Assembly: GCF_000170835.1 (NCBI RefSeq)
Contig: NZ_ABCP01000015.1
Coordinates: 1-64,000 of the forward strand
From: Marinobacter algicola DG893
GTDB taxonomy: Bacteria > Pseudomonadota > Gammaproteobacteria > Pseudomonadales > Oleiphilaceae
Direction of reading: 5' to 3'
DNA: 64,000 nt
Positions 9,739-22,209 of the stretch are shown piece after piece. Each line of letters begins with the position of its first letter. Position 1 is the first letter of the stretch. Under the pieces are notes generated by a model. The model was given only the letters and a program-made list of their open reading frames with translations. It did not search any database and had not been told where the DNA came from. The position numbers were made by a program, and so were the translations under genes.

Positions 9739-10788
9739 TCAGTGTGTCAGGAACGAGGAAAACGCAGGCGTGTAGTCCGTTTCAAACCCGTTGTCACCCC
9801 GCACAATAAAATACGCGGCTATGTTCTCACGCGTGGCCAGCGCCTTTGCACGATCATGCCCCATCACATTAAAAGCCGTGGCCAGGGCATCTGCCGTCAT
9901 GCAGTCATCCGAAATGACCGTTACCGATGCCAATGTATGGCTGATAGGTCGACCGTCCTTCGGGTCTATTGTATGCGAAAACCGCTGACCGTCCGATTCG
10001 TAGTAGTTACGATAGTCACCCGAGGTTGCCATTGCGTGGCGGTCAAGGGCAACCACACGGTTGATTTCACGCATCTCCGAAACCGGCTGCTCAATGGCCA
10101 GGCGCCATGCCTCGCCATCCGGCTTATGCCCATGAGCCTGAACCTCACCACCTATTTCGACAAGGTACGCGGAAATGCCTTCATCTTTCAGGTAACGAGC
10201 CACCGCATCCACGCCATAGCCCTTGGCAATAGCTGACAGATCGATGTATTGATTGGGGCTCGCTCTCAATGCCGGAGGATCAGCCTGAAGGTCCAGTTTA
10301 CCGTAGCCGGTGGCTGCTATCCTGGCCGCGAGCTCATCGTCGCTGGGGATCGTCTCTGGCCGGGCATCTGGCCCAAAGCCCCACAGATTAACCACCGGCC
10401 CGATGGTGACATCGAAAGCGCCATCGGTCAGTTCGGAAACCTGGCCAGCGGTTGCAAGCACTTCGTAGAGCGGCGTTGAGATTTCCACCCACTCAGACTG
10501 ATCGTCCAGACGATTAAAGCTTGAAAGCTCGGAATCTGCACGCCATGTGGACATCGACGCGTCCACGCCTTCCAGAACCTTTTCAATGCCTTGCGCGAGA
10601 TTCTCCAGCCGCCCCGGATTGTCCGTCAATACGACGTTGATATGATAACGCGTACCAAACACCGGCCCGGCGATCTCCCAGACCTTTTCCTCTTCCTCAA
10701 ACGAACAACCCGCCAGCGCGGCCAGGGCCAGCACCAGTAAGGCGCCGGCCGCAACCACCCTGACGGGTCGGAACATGCTGAATGTCAT
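9739..10788 (-). CDS. apbE: FAD:protein FMN transferase ApbE
   Basis: Lipoprotein of 349 residues. The signal ends in LAGC, with the lipidated Cys at 28, so the enzyme sits on the periplasmic side of a membrane. It uses FAD to attach FMN through a phosphoester bond to Thr of NqrB and NqrC. Family motifs: STWRADSELSSFN, DVTIGPVVNLWGFG, LSAIAKGYGVDAVA, SGDYRNY, HTIDPKDGRPI and the late DDCMTADALATAFNVMG. It lies between nqrF and nqrM with short gaps (9 and 12 bases), so its target flavoproteins are made from the same transcript. Confidence 0.95.
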   Translation of the reverse strand: MTFSMFRPVRVVAAGALLVLALAALAGCSFEEEEKVWEIAGPVFGTRYHINVVLTDNPGRLENLAQGIEKVLEGVDASMSTWRADSELSSFNRLDDQSEWVEISTPLYEVLATAGQVSELTDGAFDVTIGPVVNLWGFGPDARPETIPSDDELAARIAATGYGKLDLQADPPALRASPNQYIDLSAIAKGYGVDAVARYLKDEGISAYLVEIGGEVQAHGHKPDGEAWRLAIEQPVSEMREINRVVALDRHAMATSGDYRNYYESDGQRFSHTIDPKDGRPISHTLASVTVISDDCMTADALATAFNVMGHDRAKALATRENIAAYFIVRGDNGFETDYTPAFSSFLTH

Positions 10789-10797
10789 GTGAGCTAA

Positions 10798-12024
10798 TTA
10801 ACCCCCGAAGTCATCCAGCATGATGTTTTCGTCCTCAACACCCAGATCTTTAAGCATCTTGATGCAGGAGGCGTTCATGATTGGGGGCCCACACATATAG
10901 TACTCACAGTCCTCCGGAGCTGGATGCTCCTTCAGGTACTTTTCATAGAGCACGTTATGGATGAAGCCGGTCTCGCCTTCCCAGTTATCGGTTGGCTGCG
11001 GGTCTGACAGAGCCACATGCCACTCGAAGTTGTCGTTTTCTTCCGACAGCTGGTCGAAATCCTCAACGTAGAACATCTCGCGAACGCTTCGTGCGCCGTA
11101 CCAGAAGCTGATCTTACGCTTGGACTCCAGACGCTTGAGTTGGTCAAAGATATGAGACCGCATGGGCGCCATGCCGGCACCGCCGCCAATGAACACCATT
11201 TCCGCTTCGGTTTTCTTGGCGAAAAATTCGCCGAATGGCCCCATAACAGTCACCTTGTCACCCGCCTTCAGGTTGAAGACGTAGGACGACATGATGCCCG
11301 GGTTATGGTCGGTTCCAGGAGGCGGCGTGGCAATACGGATATTGAACTTGAGAACGCCCTTCTCTTCCGGGTAATTGGCCATGGAGTAGGCGCGGATGGT
11401 CTCCTCCTTGTTGATGGCCTTGTAACGCCAGATATCGTGCTTGTCCCAATCTTCATGGAACTCCTCCTCAATCTTGAAATCCTTGAACGGGATTTCGTAG
11501 GGAGGGCACTCAAGTTGTACGTAACCACCGGCACGGAAATCAACTTCTTCGCCTTCGGGAAGCTTCAGTACCAGTTCTTTGATGAACGTCGCCACGTTGT
11601 GGTTGGAGATAACCTCACATTCCCACTTCTTGACGCCAAAGAACTCCTCTGGCACTTCCACTTTCATGTCCTGCTTCACCGGAACCTGACAGGACAGGCG
11701 CCAGCCTTCCTTTTCCTCGCGATTGGTGAAGTGGGTCTTTTCCGTGGGCAGCATGGCACCGCCACCCTCCAGGACCTTGCACTTGCACTGGGCACAGGTA
11801 CCGCCGCCGCCACAGGCGGAGGACAGGAAGATACCACTTCCGGCCAGGGTTCCGAGAAGCTTGCCGCCAGCTTCCGTGGTCAGCGTGTGCTCTGGGTCGT
11901 CGTTGACTTCAATGGTCACATCACCGGTGCTTACGAGTCTGGACCGTGCCGCGAGAATGACCGCGACAAGGGCCAGCACGATAACGGTGAACATGACCAC
12001 GCCGAGAATAATTTCTGTATTCAT
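10798..12024 (-). CDS. nqrF: Na+-NQR subunit F (NADH dehydrogenase subunit)
   Basis: Entry point for electrons in Na+-NQR: oxidises NADH and passes electrons through FAD and a [2Fe-2S] cluster. The protein has 408 residues: one N-terminal membrane helix (about 5-27), a ferredoxin domain with Cys71, Cys77, Cys80 and Cys112, an FAD domain with [11 protein letters not shown], and an NADH domain with [12 protein letters not shown] and the final DDFGG. Cysteine spacing equals that of the Vibrio protein, shifted by one. It is read after nqrE with a 37-base gap. It is the last structural subunit before apbE. Confidence 0.97.
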   Translation of the reverse strand: MNTEIILGVVMFTVIVLALVAVILAARSRLVSTGDVTIEVNDDPEHTLTTEAGGKLLGTLAGSGIFLSSACGGGGTCAQCKCKVLEGGGAMLPTEKTHFTNREEKEGWRLSCQVPVKQDMKVEVPEEFFGVKKWECEVISNHNVATFIKELVLKLPEGEEVDFRAGGYVQLECPPYEIPFKDFKIEEEFHEDWDKHDIWRYKAINKEETIRAYSMANYPEEKGVLKFNIRIATPPPGTDHNPGIMSSYVFNLKAGDKVTVMGPFGEFFAKKTEAEMVFIGGGAGMAPMRSHIFDQLKRLESKRKISFWYGARSVREMFYVEDFDQLSEENDNFEWHVALSDPQPTDNWEGETGFIHNVLYEKYLKEHPAPEDCEYYMCGPPIMNASCIKMLKDLGVEDENIMLDDFGG

Positions 12025-12061
12025 GGTCTCGCCTTTTCGTTAAACCGAATCACCGGGTTGA

Positions 12062-12670
12062 TTACAGTGAAATACCTGAGAACGACATAAAGCCGAGGGA
12101 CATCAGACCAACAGTAATGAAGGTGATACCCAGGCCTCTCAGCCCTTCGGGAACATCGCTGTACTTGAGCTTTTCGCGGATACCGGCCAATGCGAGTATG
12201 GCCAACGCCCAGCCGACACCGGCACCAAATCCGTAAACCACACTTTCACTGAAGGTGTAGTCCCGCTCAACCATGAACAGTGATGCACCCAGGATGGCGC
12301 AATTCACGGTAATCAGCGGCAGAAACACCCCAAGGGCGGCATACAAAGCCGGCATATACTTGTCCAGAACCATCTCCATGATCTGGATAAGCGCCGCAAT
12401 TACACCAATGTACGTAATAAGGCCCAAAAAGCTCAGGTCAACATTCGGTAGCCCCGCCCAGTCCAGCGCACCTTCCCTGAGGATGGTGTTGTAGAGCAGG
12501 TTGTTCACCGGCACCGTAATGGTCAGTACCACGACAACGGCGATACCGAGGCCAGCGGCCGCTTCAATCTTCTTGGAGATCGCCAGGAAGGTACACATCC
12601 CCAGGAAGAAGGCCAACGCCATGTTTTCAACAAAGATGGCCTTCAGAATCAGACTGATATAATGCTCCAT
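12062..12670 (-). CDS. nqrE: Na+-NQR subunit E
   Basis: Membrane subunit of 202 residues with six hydrophobic segments ([20 protein letters not shown] is the family start). NqrE and NqrD form an antiparallel pair that holds an iron centre between them through conserved Cys residues, one of which is in the LGMCTF segment here. The stop of nqrD and start of nqrE share one base at 12670, so the two are translationally coupled. Confidence 0.97.
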   Translation of the reverse strand: MEHYISLILKAIFVENMALAFFLGMCTFLAISKKIEAAAGLGIAVVVVLTITVPVNNLLYNTILREGALDWAGLPNVDLSFLGLITYIGVIAALIQIMEMVLDKYMPALYAALGVFLPLITVNCAILGASLFMVERDYTFSESVVYGFGAGVGWALAILALAGIREKLKYSDVPEGLRGLGITFITVGLMSLGFMSFSGISL

Positions 12671-13335
12671 CAGAAGGCCTCCTTAACGGTGTGGCGGGAC
12701 ATTTTGAAGTCCGCTTCTTCTACCTGCTCAGGCTTCCAGGTACGCAGACCCCAGATCGCCAGACCGATGATAAAGAACGCACTCGGCGGCAGCAGCAACA
12801 GACCGTTGGGAATGTACCAACCACCCTCGTTGACGACCGGCATCAGAGACACGCCGAACAGCGATCCCGCGCCGAGCAGCTCCCGGAAGAACGCCACGAA
12901 AATAAGCAGAACGGAATAGCCCATGCCGTTACCAACGCCATCCAGGAAGCTCAGCCAGGGGCCGTTCTTCATGGCGAAACCTTCAGCACGGCCCATAACG
13001 ATACAGTTGGTGATGATCAAACCAACGAATACCGACAGCTGCTTGCTGATTTCGTAGGCATACGCCTTGAGCACCTGATCAACAACGATAACCAGGGAGG
13101 CGATAATGGTCATTTGCACGATAATCCGGATACTGCCGGGAATCTGCGTGCGAACCAGCGACACGGCCAGGTTAGAGAAAGCCGTTACCGCGATAACCGC
13201 CATGCACATAACCAGAGTTACGTTCATGCTGGTGGTCACCGCCAGTGCCGAGCAGATACCGAGGATCTGCAGGGCAATGGGGTTGTTACTGAATATCGGC
13301 TCGAAGAGAACCTGTTTGGCTGAAGCGTCTGCCAT
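12670..13335 (-). CDS. nqrD: Na+-NQR subunit D
   Basis: Membrane subunit of 221 residues, partner of NqrE. The sequence has six hydrophobic segments and the family stretch [14 protein letters not shown] near the N-terminus, with the Cys that contributes to the NqrD/E iron centre. Its start is 2 bases after the nqrC stop and its end touches nqrE, so nqrCDE are tightly packed. Confidence 0.97.
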   Translation of the reverse strand: MADASAKQVLFEPIFSNNPIALQILGICSALAVTTSMNVTLVMCMAVIAVTAFSNLAVSLVRTQIPGSIRIIVQMTIIASLVIVVDQVLKAYAYEISKQLSVFVGLIITNCIVMGRAEGFAMKNGPWLSFLDGVGNGMGYSVLLIFVAFFRELLGAGSLFGVSLMPVVNEGGWYIPNGLLLLPPSAFFIIGLAIWGLRTWKPEQVEEADFKMSRHTVKEAF

Positions 13336-13337
13336 GA

Positions 13338-14141
13338 TCAGACCTCCCCTTCACGAAGTTTTTTCAGGTACGGTGCGAAGCCCCGGTCACCCATCCAGTA
13401 GTTAACCAGCTGCTCAACACCGCGGCTTGTCAGGGTCGCACCGGACAGGGCATCCACCTTGTGTTCCTTGTCGGATGCACCAGCGCCCACGCCACCCTTG
13501 ACCAGGCGAATCTGCGGCTCTTTCAACTCATCGCCGTACACTTCCTTGCCGACCCATTGACTTTTCCAGCGGGGGTTATCCACTTCGCCACCAAGCCCCG
13601 GCGTTTCAGCGTGGTCATAGAAGCCAAGGCCTTCAATGGTATTGGCATCGCCCTCGAGCGATACAAACCCGTAAAGGGTGGACCACAGACCATAGCCATG
13701 AATCGGAAGCACTACCCTGACCAGCTCACCGTTTTCACTCAGCGTATAGATCTTGGCAACATTCGGGCGACGCTTGATGCCGGCCTTGTCTTCCGATGCA
13801 GGAATATCGATAGACATGGACGGATCAGAAGCCGCCTTATACATGTCGTACTTCATCGGCTCTTTCACACCAACGGCCCCGGGGTCAACGTAATCACCGG
13901 AATCGAGGTCAACCAACCGAACGTCGAAGCGAGAGAAGGTTTCCTCAATCTCTTCCGCCGTTGCGCCTTCTTTCAGCATTCCGGCAGCCGCCAGGATGTT
14001 GGAACGAATATCCAGGTTCTGGTTCTGGATCTGCGCCGGTCGAAGCATTACCGCCGCTGTCGATACCACGACAGAAAACGCAACGCTCAGCACCAGAGCA
14101 ACCATCAGCGTTCTGGAGACAGTTTCTTTAGCTTTAGCCAC
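13338..14141 (-). CDS. nqrC: Na+-NQR subunit C (covalent FMN subunit)
   Basis: Subunit of 267 residues with one N-terminal membrane helix (about 10-33) and a periplasmic domain carrying covalent FMN. The attachment site is SGAT at 233-236, Thr236 being the flavinylated residue, modified by ApbE. The start chosen is the GTG at 14141, 6 bases after GGAGG; an in-frame ATG at 14177 would lie deeper inside nqrB and lacks such a site. The start region overlaps the nqrB stop by 8 bases, indicating coupled translation. Confidence 0.94.
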   Translation of the reverse strand: MAKAKETVSRTLMVALVLSVAFSVVVSTAAVMLRPAQIQNQNLDIRSNILAAAGMLKEGATAEEIEETFSRFDVRLVDLDSGDYVDPGAVGVKEPMKYDMYKAASDPSMSIDIPASEDKAGIKRRPNVAKIYTLSENGELVRVVLPIHGYGLWSTLYGFVSLEGDANTIEGLGFYDHAETPGLGGEVDNPRWKSQWVGKEVYGDELKEPQIRLVKGGVGAGASDKEHKVDALSGATLTSRGVEQLVNYWMGDRGFAPYLKKLREGEV

Positions 14142-15342
14142 GGGCAAGCCTCCGTTTGATGTTGGCCTGAACCACATAGTGGTCCATCAGCGGTGCAAAG
14201 AGGTTGGCAAACAGAATTGCCAGCATGATGCCTTCCGGGAACGCCGGGTTGATTACGCGAATCAGTACGGTCATCACGCCGACCAGGATACCGAAGCACC
14301 AGCGACCGGTGTTGGTCATCGCCGCCGACACCGGATCGGTCGCCATGAACATCATGCCAAAGGCAAAGCCACCCATCACCAGGTGCCAGTGCGCCGGCAC
14401 GTCAAACATGGGATTGGTATCCGAGCCAATCACATTCAGCAGCAGCGACATGGCAATCATGCCGATCAACACCCCACCGACGATACGATAGGACGCGATT
14501 TTCATCACCAGCAGGATAATGCCGCCGATCAACACGGCCAGCGTCGAGGTCTCACCCATGGAGCCCTGAATCGAACCCATAAAGGCGGACATCCAGCCAA
14601 TCTGGGCTTCCAGTGCTTCCAGGCCACCACTGGCAGCCCAGCTCAGCGCGGTCGCGCCACTGAAACCGTCGACGGCCGTCCATACCGTGTCACCGGAAAT
14701 CTGGGCCGGATAGGCAAAATACAGGAATGCACGACCGGTAAGGGCCGGGTTCAGGAAGTTCTTGCCAGTGCCGCCAAACACCTCCTTGCCAATGACCACA
14801 CCGAAGGTGATACCGAGAGCAACCTGCCACAGCGGAATGGTCGGCGGGCAGATCAGTGCGAACAGCACGGAAGTGACAAAGAAGCCTTCGTTCACTTCGT
14901 GACGACGTACCGTGGCAAACAGCACTTCCCAGAAACCACCCACCGCGAAGGTGACGAAGTAAATGGGCACGAAGTAAGCCATGCCATAAACGAAATTATC
15001 CCATATCCCTGCACCGGCGCCAGTTACCGCAAGCGCTTGAATAAAGGCCGTTCGCAGGCCGCCATCTGCCACCAGGGCGTCCGGATTGGCCGCCAGATAG
15101 CTGTTGGCCTGAAAGCCGATGTTCCACATACCGAAGAACATCGCCGGGAAAGTGCACATCCACACGGTGATCATGATGCGCTTCAGATCGACGCCGTCAC
15201 GAACATGGGCGGTCGTGGATGTCACCTTGCCGGGAGTATAGAAAATAGTATCGACGGCTTCGTACAGCGCGTACCAGCGCTCGTACTTGCCACCTTTCTC
15301 AAAGTGGTGCTCTATGCCATCGAGAAACTGTCGAATTGCCAT
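14134..15342 (-). CDS. nqrB: Na+-NQR subunit B (covalent FMN, sodium channel subunit)
   Basis: Largest membrane subunit, 402 residues with about ten hydrophobic segments. It binds FMN covalently at Thr231 in SGAT (228-231), corresponding to Thr236 of the Vibrio protein, and carries riboflavin and part of the sodium path by homology. The motif [16 protein letters not shown] lies just before the flavin site. The ATG at 15342 follows the nqrA stop by 3 bases. Confidence 0.97.
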   Translation of the reverse strand: MAIRQFLDGIEHHFEKGGKYERWYALYEAVDTIFYTPGKVTSTTAHVRDGVDLKRIMITVWMCTFPAMFFGMWNIGFQANSYLAANPDALVADGGLRTAFIQALAVTGAGAGIWDNFVYGMAYFVPIYFVTFAVGGFWEVLFATVRRHEVNEGFFVTSVLFALICPPTIPLWQVALGITFGVVIGKEVFGGTGKNFLNPALTGRAFLYFAYPAQISGDTVWTAVDGFSGATALSWAASGGLEALEAQIGWMSAFMGSIQGSMGETSTLAVLIGGIILLVMKIASYRIVGGVLIGMIAMSLLLNVIGSDTNPMFDVPAHWHLVMGGFAFGMMFMATDPVSAAMTNTGRWCFGILVGVMTVLIRVINPAFPEGIMLAILFANLFAPLMDHYVVQANIKRRLARG

Positions 15343-15345
15343 CTG

Positions 15346-16815
<1,470 letters not shown>

Positions 16816-16884
16816 TTACAGCCAGGCATCCGGTTAAGGAAAAGCGATGGGAAGCGGGTGTCAGACGTACCCAAAATCGCGCCA

Positions 16885-16913
16885 ATTATAGAGATTAAGG
16901 AATACTATTTCCA
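16885..16913 (-). promoter_or_regulatory. Sigma-70 promoter of the nqr operon
   Basis: Read on the minus strand, TGGAAA (16908-16913) and a perfect TATAAT (16885-16890) are 17 bases apart. Transcription would start near 16878. It is the best promoter match in the gap and the operon has no other obvious one. Confidence 0.7.
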
Positions 16914-16974
16914 CCAGAAACCCTACGGAGTTTGTGCCTTAACGTAATCAGAGAGTGGTTTACATGGGCCCAAA

Positions 16975-17010
16975 AAGAAACCCCGGTCGCGAAAACGACC
17001 GGGGTTTCTT
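16975..17010 (-). terminator. Intrinsic terminator of gap
   Basis: A perfect 15-bp stem, AAGAAACCCCGGTCG (16975-16989) with CGACCGGGGTTTCTT (16996-17010), encloses a 6-base loop. On the minus strand the stem runs into TTTCTTTTTG, as needed to end gap, whose stop codon is 28 bases before the hairpin. The symmetric A/T flanks may also let it work in the other direction. Confidence 0.9.
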
Positions 17011-17037
17011 AACTGCCTCGGAGCACTTTGGGGCCCG

Positions 17038-18507
17038 TCAGCCTCTGACCCGCTTCGGGAAGATCGGATAGGTAACACCCGCCATCTGATTAACCACGCG
17101 AATCACCTGGGCACTGTAGCCGGCCTCATTGTCATACCAAACGTAAAGGATCAGGCGCTTGCCATTGGCGATAGTGGCCTGCGCATCCACAATGCCAGCA
17201 TGGCGGGAACCGACGAAGTCGGTGGAAACCACTTCCGGCGAGTTGACGAAGTCAATCTGCTTCTGCAACTCGGAGTGCAGCGCCATATCGCGAAGGTATT
17301 CGTTAACACCCTCCACCGTTACGTCTTTCTCAAGGTTGAGGTTGAGGATTGCCATGGACACGTTCGGAGTGGGAACGCGAATGGCGTTACCGGACAGCTT
17401 GCCCTTCAATTCCGGCAACGCCTTGGCAACGGCCTTAGCTGCGCCGGTTTCGGTAATAACCATGTTGAGCGGGGCACTGCGACCACGGCGGCTACCTTTG
17501 TGGTAGTTATCGATCAGGTTCTGGTCGTTGGTGTAGGAGTGAACCGTCTCGACATGACCATCCTCAACACCGTACTCATCATAAATAGCCTTGAGCACCG
17601 GTGTAATGGCATTGGTGGTACAGGATGCCGCTGACAGGATTCTGTCCTCACGGGTGATCCAGTCGTTGTTGATGCCGTGAACAATATTCTTGATGTCACC
17701 CTTGCCCGGCGCTGTCAGCAGAACCCGGCTGACCCCCTTGGATTTCAGGTGCAGCCCAAGACCTGCCTCGTCACGCCAGATACCGGTGTTATCTATGACG
17801 ATCGCATTGTTGATGCCGTATTGGGTGTAATCTACCTGATCGGGGCCCGGTGAATAGATCACCTTGATAAAGTTGCCGTTGGCGATCAGCGCAGAGTTTT
17901 CTTCATCAACAGTGATTGTACCGTTGAAGGGGCCGTGAACCGAGTCGCGGCGCAGCAGGCTAGCCCGCTTTTCAAGGTCATTGTCTGCCCCGCCCTGACG
18001 AACCACGATGGCACGCAAACGCAGGTTGTTGCCGCCCCCAGCCTTTTCGATCATGATCCGGGCCAGCAGCCGCCCGATCCGCCCGAAACCGTACAGCACC
18101 ACGTCCTTGGTGTCGTTTTCGGCATCTTCCTGGGACTGGGTCTGATATTGGCCGATAATCGGGCCAATCTCACGCTTGAGGAAGTCATCAAGGGACCCGC
18201 CCTCTTCCTTGAACTTCACCGCAAGCTTGCCAATATCGACATGGCCACGCCCCAGATCCATCTTGTCCATCGCCTGCAGAATAGGCAGCGTGTTGTGAAC
18301 GGACAGCTCGCTGTCTTCAACCTGACGCACAAAGCGGTGCGCGCGGATGATGTCGATGACCGACTGGTTGATAATGGACCGACCATACACGGACGTGACC
18401 ACATTATTTTTACGATAGAGGCGACCGATCAGCGGAATCATGGCTTCCGCAGTGGATTCTCTTTCCGTCCAGTTAGACAGGTGCTGGTTGATCTGTTCGT
18501 GACTCAC
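17038..18507 (-). CDS. gap: Glyceraldehyde-3-phosphate dehydrogenase, long form with N-terminal extension
   Basis: NAD(P)-dependent enzyme of glycolysis or gluconeogenesis. The 489 residues contain about 135 N-terminal residues not present in ordinary GAPDH (about 335), followed by the usual fold: GFGRIGRLLAR at 140-150, SCTTNAITPVL with the catalytic Cys296, HSYTNDQNLID, and WYDNEAGYSAQVIRV near the end. Long forms of this type are known next to mfd in Pseudomonas. The extension is helical and rich in charged residues; its role is not known to me. It is transcribed away from mfd, ends at a strong terminator, and is probably a one-gene unit. Confidence 0.92.
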   Translation of the reverse strand: MSHEQINQHLSNWTERESTAEAMIPLIGRLYRKNNVVTSVYGRSIINQSVIDIIRAHRFVRQVEDSELSVHNTLPILQAMDKMDLGRGHVDIGKLAVKFKEEGGSLDDFLKREIGPIIGQYQTQSQEDAENDTKDVVLYGFGRIGRLLARIMIEKAGGGNNLRLRAIVVRQGGADNDLEKRASLLRRDSVHGPFNGTITVDEENSALIANGNFIKVIYSPGPDQVDYTQYGINNAIVIDNTGIWRDEAGLGLHLKSKGVSRVLLTAPGKGDIKNIVHGINNDWITREDRILSAASCTTNAITPVLKAIYDEYGVEDGHVETVHSYTNDQNLIDNYHKGSRRGRSAPLNMVITETGAAKAVAKALPELKGKLSGNAIRVPTPNVSMAILNLNLEKDVTVEGVNEYLRDMALHSELQKQIDFVNSPEVVSTDFVGSRHAGIVDAQATIANGKRLILYVWYDNEAGYSAQVIRVVNQMAGVTYPIFPKRVRG

Positions 18508-18548
18508 GCTTGAACCTCTGCAGTTGGAACCTTAAAAATTGGGGCATT

Positions 18549-18577
18549 ATTATCCAACGTTATTTCCCAGACAGCAA
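18549..18577 (-). promoter_or_regulatory. Promoter of gap
   Basis: On the minus strand, TTGCTG (18572-18577) and GATAAT (18549-18554) are separated by 17 bases and lie 42 bases before the gap start. The -10 match is good, the -35 match partial. Confidence 0.55.
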
Positions 18578-18609
18578 ATACACCCCGTTAATCCTTTCGT
18601 AACTGTTGA

Positions 18610-18629
18610 CCCGCTGTCATGACAGCGGG
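18610..18629. promoter_or_regulatory. Perfect 20-bp palindrome, candidate operator
   Basis: The half-sites CCCGCTGTCA (18610-18619) and TGACAGCGGG (18620-18629) are exact reverse complements with no spacer. The palindrome covers the -35 box of the mfd promoter and lies about 32 bases upstream of the gap -35 box. There is no following T-run, so a repressor or activator site is more likely than a terminator. Confidence 0.6.
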
Positions 18630-18647
18630 ACGTCTGGCCGGTAGAAT
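18619..18647 (+). promoter_or_regulatory. Promoter of mfd
   Basis: ATGACA (18619-18624) and TAGAAT (18642-18647) are separated by 17 bases, each matching the sigma-70 consensus at five of six positions. They lie 54 bases upstream of the mfd start. The -35 box is inside the 20-bp palindrome. Confidence 0.65.
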
Positions 18648-18700
18648 ACGCGCCTCGCCAGTCCCCGACTCCCAATGTTTCCAGGAGAAAGAACCAGCCC

Positions 18701-21700
18701 ATGATGCAAACCGCCGCCCATTCCGACAGACACACCGCACTGGTTGCGCCGGTCGCACCTGTCAAGGCTGCGGATCATCGCACCTGGGGGCAACTGCATG
18801 GCAGCAGTGACGCCCTGGCCATCTGCGAGAGCGCCAGGGCCCACCAGGGCCTGACACTGGTAATAACCCGCAGCACCGAGGAATCCATCCGCCTCGAGCA
18901 GTCCATGCGATTCTATCTGGGCCTGCCCACCGATGAAGACCAACCGGCCATCACACCGGATGGGCTCGAGCTGCTGTCGCTGCCGGATTGGGAAACCCTG
19001 CCCTACGACCTGTTTTCACCACACCAGGACATTACCTCCCGTCGAATCCGGCTCTGCACCGGTTACCAACAACGAACCACGGCGTCCTGGTGGTGCCTGC
19101 CCGCACCCTGATGCACCGGCTGCCGCCGGTCAGTTACCTGCAGGGCAACACGTTGCTTCTTGAGGTTGGGCAGTCACTGGATATCGACAACTGGCGAATG
19201 CAGCTGGAATCCGCTGGCTACCGGCACGCCGATAACGTCTATGAACACGGCGAGTACGCGGTGCGCGGGGCTATCCTGGACATCTTCCCTATGGGGGCCA
19301 CCCGCCCCTATCGCATCGATCTGTTCGATGACGAAATTGAAACACTGCGAACCTTTGACCCGGAAACCCAGCGCTCGATCGACCGAATTGAACGCATTGA
19401 GTTGTTGCCCGCCAACGAGTTTCCCTGGCATAAGGAAGCCCGCTCAGGGTTCCGCAACCGGTGGTTTGAGCAATTCCCGCACGCCGACAAGGACGCCCCC
19501 ATCTACCAGGACGTCACCCACAGCATTACACCGCCGGGAATCGAGTACTACCTGCCCCTGTTTTTCGAACAGACGGCGACACTGTTTGACTATCTGCCCG
19601 GCGAGACCCTGGTATTCACAGCGTCCGGGCTCAATGACGCGGCCAGCGCCTTCGACGCCGACACCCGTGCACGCTACGAGGACCGTCGCCACGACCGGAT
19701 GCGCCCTATCCTGCCGCCAGCGGAACTCTTCCTCCAGAAGGACGAACTTTTCGGCCTGCTCAAAGGGCTTCCCCGGGTAACAATGACCACGGAAGCCACT
19801 GAGTCCAGCGGCGGCCGCAATTGCCAGACCGACGTCATGCCCGATGTTGCGATGGATGGCCGTGCCGCAGACCCGGCTGGGCGTCTCAAGCGCTTTATCA
19901 GTGAGTTCAATGGTCGGGTCCTGATCTGTGCGGAGTCCTCTGGCCGACGTGAGGCGCTGATTGAGAATCTGGCCGACCATGGCCTCAAGCTGTCGACTCT
20001 GGAAAACTGGCAGGCTTTTGTTAGCGACCCGTCCGCCACCCTCGGCATTACCGTCGCACCCATGGAATATGGGTTGCTATTGCCTGACCATCACCTCGCT
20101 TTGATCACGGAGACAGCCCTCTTCGGAGAAAGGGTGCTGCAGCGTCGACGCCGGGAGAAACCAACCGAGGCCGACGATGCTGGCTACCGGGACCTGTCCG
20201 AGCTGCGCATCGGCGCGCCGGTGGTTCACATAGATCATGGCGTTGGCCGCTACCAGGGCCTGGAAACCATTACGGTTGAAGGCGAAGCCAGTGAATTCCT
20301 GATGCTGGAATACGCCGGCGGCTCGAAACTCTATGTACCGGTCTCCAGCCTGCATCTGATTTCCCGCTACACCGGTTCGGATACAGATCACGCGCCTTTA
20401 CATAAGCTGGGCACGGACCGCTGGAGCAACGCCAAACAGAAGGCTCTGGAGAAAATCCGCGATACCGCGGCGGAATTACTGGATGTCTATGCGCGCCGGG
20501 AGGCCCGCAAGGGTTTTGCCTTTGAAGACCCCAAGGAGGCTTACCGCGCCTTTGCCGCCGGTTTCCCCTTTGAGGAAACCCCGGATCAGCAGGCTGCTAT
20601 CGAGGCTGTGTTCGAGGATATGGTGAGCGAAAAACCCATGGACCGCCTGGTCTGTGGCGATGTTGGCTTCGGTAAAACAGAAGTCGCCATGCGCGCCGCC
20701 TTCATGGCGACATACTCCGGCAAGCAGGTCGCTGTGCTCGTACCTACCACCCTGCTGGCACAGCAGCATTACGAATCCTTCCGCGACCGCTTCTCGGAGA
20801 CCGCCGTTCATGTGGAACTGCTCAGCCGTTTCCGTAGCGGCGGGCAAACCACCAAGGCGATGGCCGCCATCGAAGCCGGCAAAGCCGATATCGTTATCGG
20901 AACCCACAAGCTGCTCCAGGGTGACATCAAGTTCAAGAACCTGGGCCTGGTGATCATCGATGAAGAACACCGGTTCGGCGTCCAGCAGAAGGAACGCCTG
21001 AAAGCCTTGCGTGCCGAGGTGGACATGCTGAACCTGACCGCCACACCGATCCCCCGCACCCTGAACATGGCCATGGGGCACCTGCGGGATCTGTCAATCA
21101 TCGCCACGCCCCCCGCGCGACGCCTGTCGGTAAAAACCTTTGTGCGGCAGCGGGACGAGGCAATGGTAAAGGAAGCTATCCTGCGGGAAGTTCTGCGGGG
21201 CGGCCAGGTGTACTTCCTGCACAACGATGTGGCCACCATCGAGAAAACCGCCGAGGATCTGCGCCAACTGATCCCGGAAGCACGTGTGGGCGTCGCCCAT
21301 GGCCAGATGCGCGAGCGCGAGCTGGAACAGATCATGTCGGACTTCTATCACAAGCGCTTCAACGTGCTGGTGTGCACCACCATTATTGAAACCGGCATCG
21401 ACATTCCCAGCGCCAACACCATCATCATCGAACGCGCGGACAAGTTCGGGCTGGCACAGCTGCATCAGCTCCGTGGCCGTGTCGGACGCTCTCACCATCA
21501 GGCCTACGCCTATTTGCTGACACCACCCCCCCGATCCATCACCTCGGACGCCAAGAAGCGTCTTGAAGCCATCTCGGAGGCTCAGGACCTGGGTGCCGGT
21601 TTCATGCTGGCCACCCACGATCTCGAAATTCGCGGCGCCGGAGAGCTGCTGGGGGAAGAGCAGAGCGGCCAAATCGAAAGCATTGGTTTTACCCTTTACA

Positions 21701-22209
21701 TGCAGCTACTCGATGAAGCCGTGGAGGCTATACGCGAAGGCAGAACCCCCAACGCTGAGTTGCCGCTGAGCCACGGCACGGAAATGAATCTTCGCATACC
21801 GGCACTGATTCCCGAGGATTACCTACCCGATGTCCACAACCGGCTTATGCTCTACAAGCGCATCGCTAGCGTGAACGACAAAGATGGATTAAAAGAACTT
21901 CAGGTTGAAATGATTGATCGCTTCGGACTATTACCGGAACCGGCAAAAAACCTGATCCGCCAGTCCGAACTCCGGATTCACGCAGAAGCCCTGGGAATCG
22001 TGAAGGTGGACGCCGGAAAAGAATGGGCCAGGCTGGAATTCGGCAGCTCTACGCCGGTGGACCCGCTGGTTCTGGTTAAGAAAGTGCAATCCTCTCCAGA
22101 CCAGTATCGACTGGAAGGCGCCAACAGTTTCCGTTTCCGGCTGAAGGATGCCTCAACCAGTGGTAAACTCGACGGCATTTCCGACATGCTGGGGCAGCTG
22201 GCCTCGTGA
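18701..22209 (+). pseudogene. mfd: Transcription-repair coupling factor Mfd, interrupted by a frameshift
   Basis: DNA translocase that removes stalled RNA polymerase and recruits UvrA. The reading frame from 18701 ends early at 19111 (136 residues); the rest of the protein, beginning in family terms at LHRLPTTNHGVLVVP, is in another frame that runs to 22209. Loss of one base at about 19051/19052 explains it: restoring it gives RIR-T-LHRLPTT, which joins the halves as in E. coli Mfd (LSTLYQLPT) and gives about 1169 residues. The second part is otherwise intact, with the RNA polymerase-interaction domain, GDVGFGKTEVA (Walker A), DEEHRFGV (motif II) and TIIETGIDIPSANT. Only the N-terminal UvrB-like module is cut. 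It may be a true mutation or a sequencing error. The stop overlaps the csiV start. Confidence 0.9.

Noticed and set aside
18990..19111. Programmed frameshifting in mfd
   Set aside because: No slippery heptamer or following pseudoknot is seen, and Mfd is not known to use frameshifting; mutation or sequencing error is simpler.
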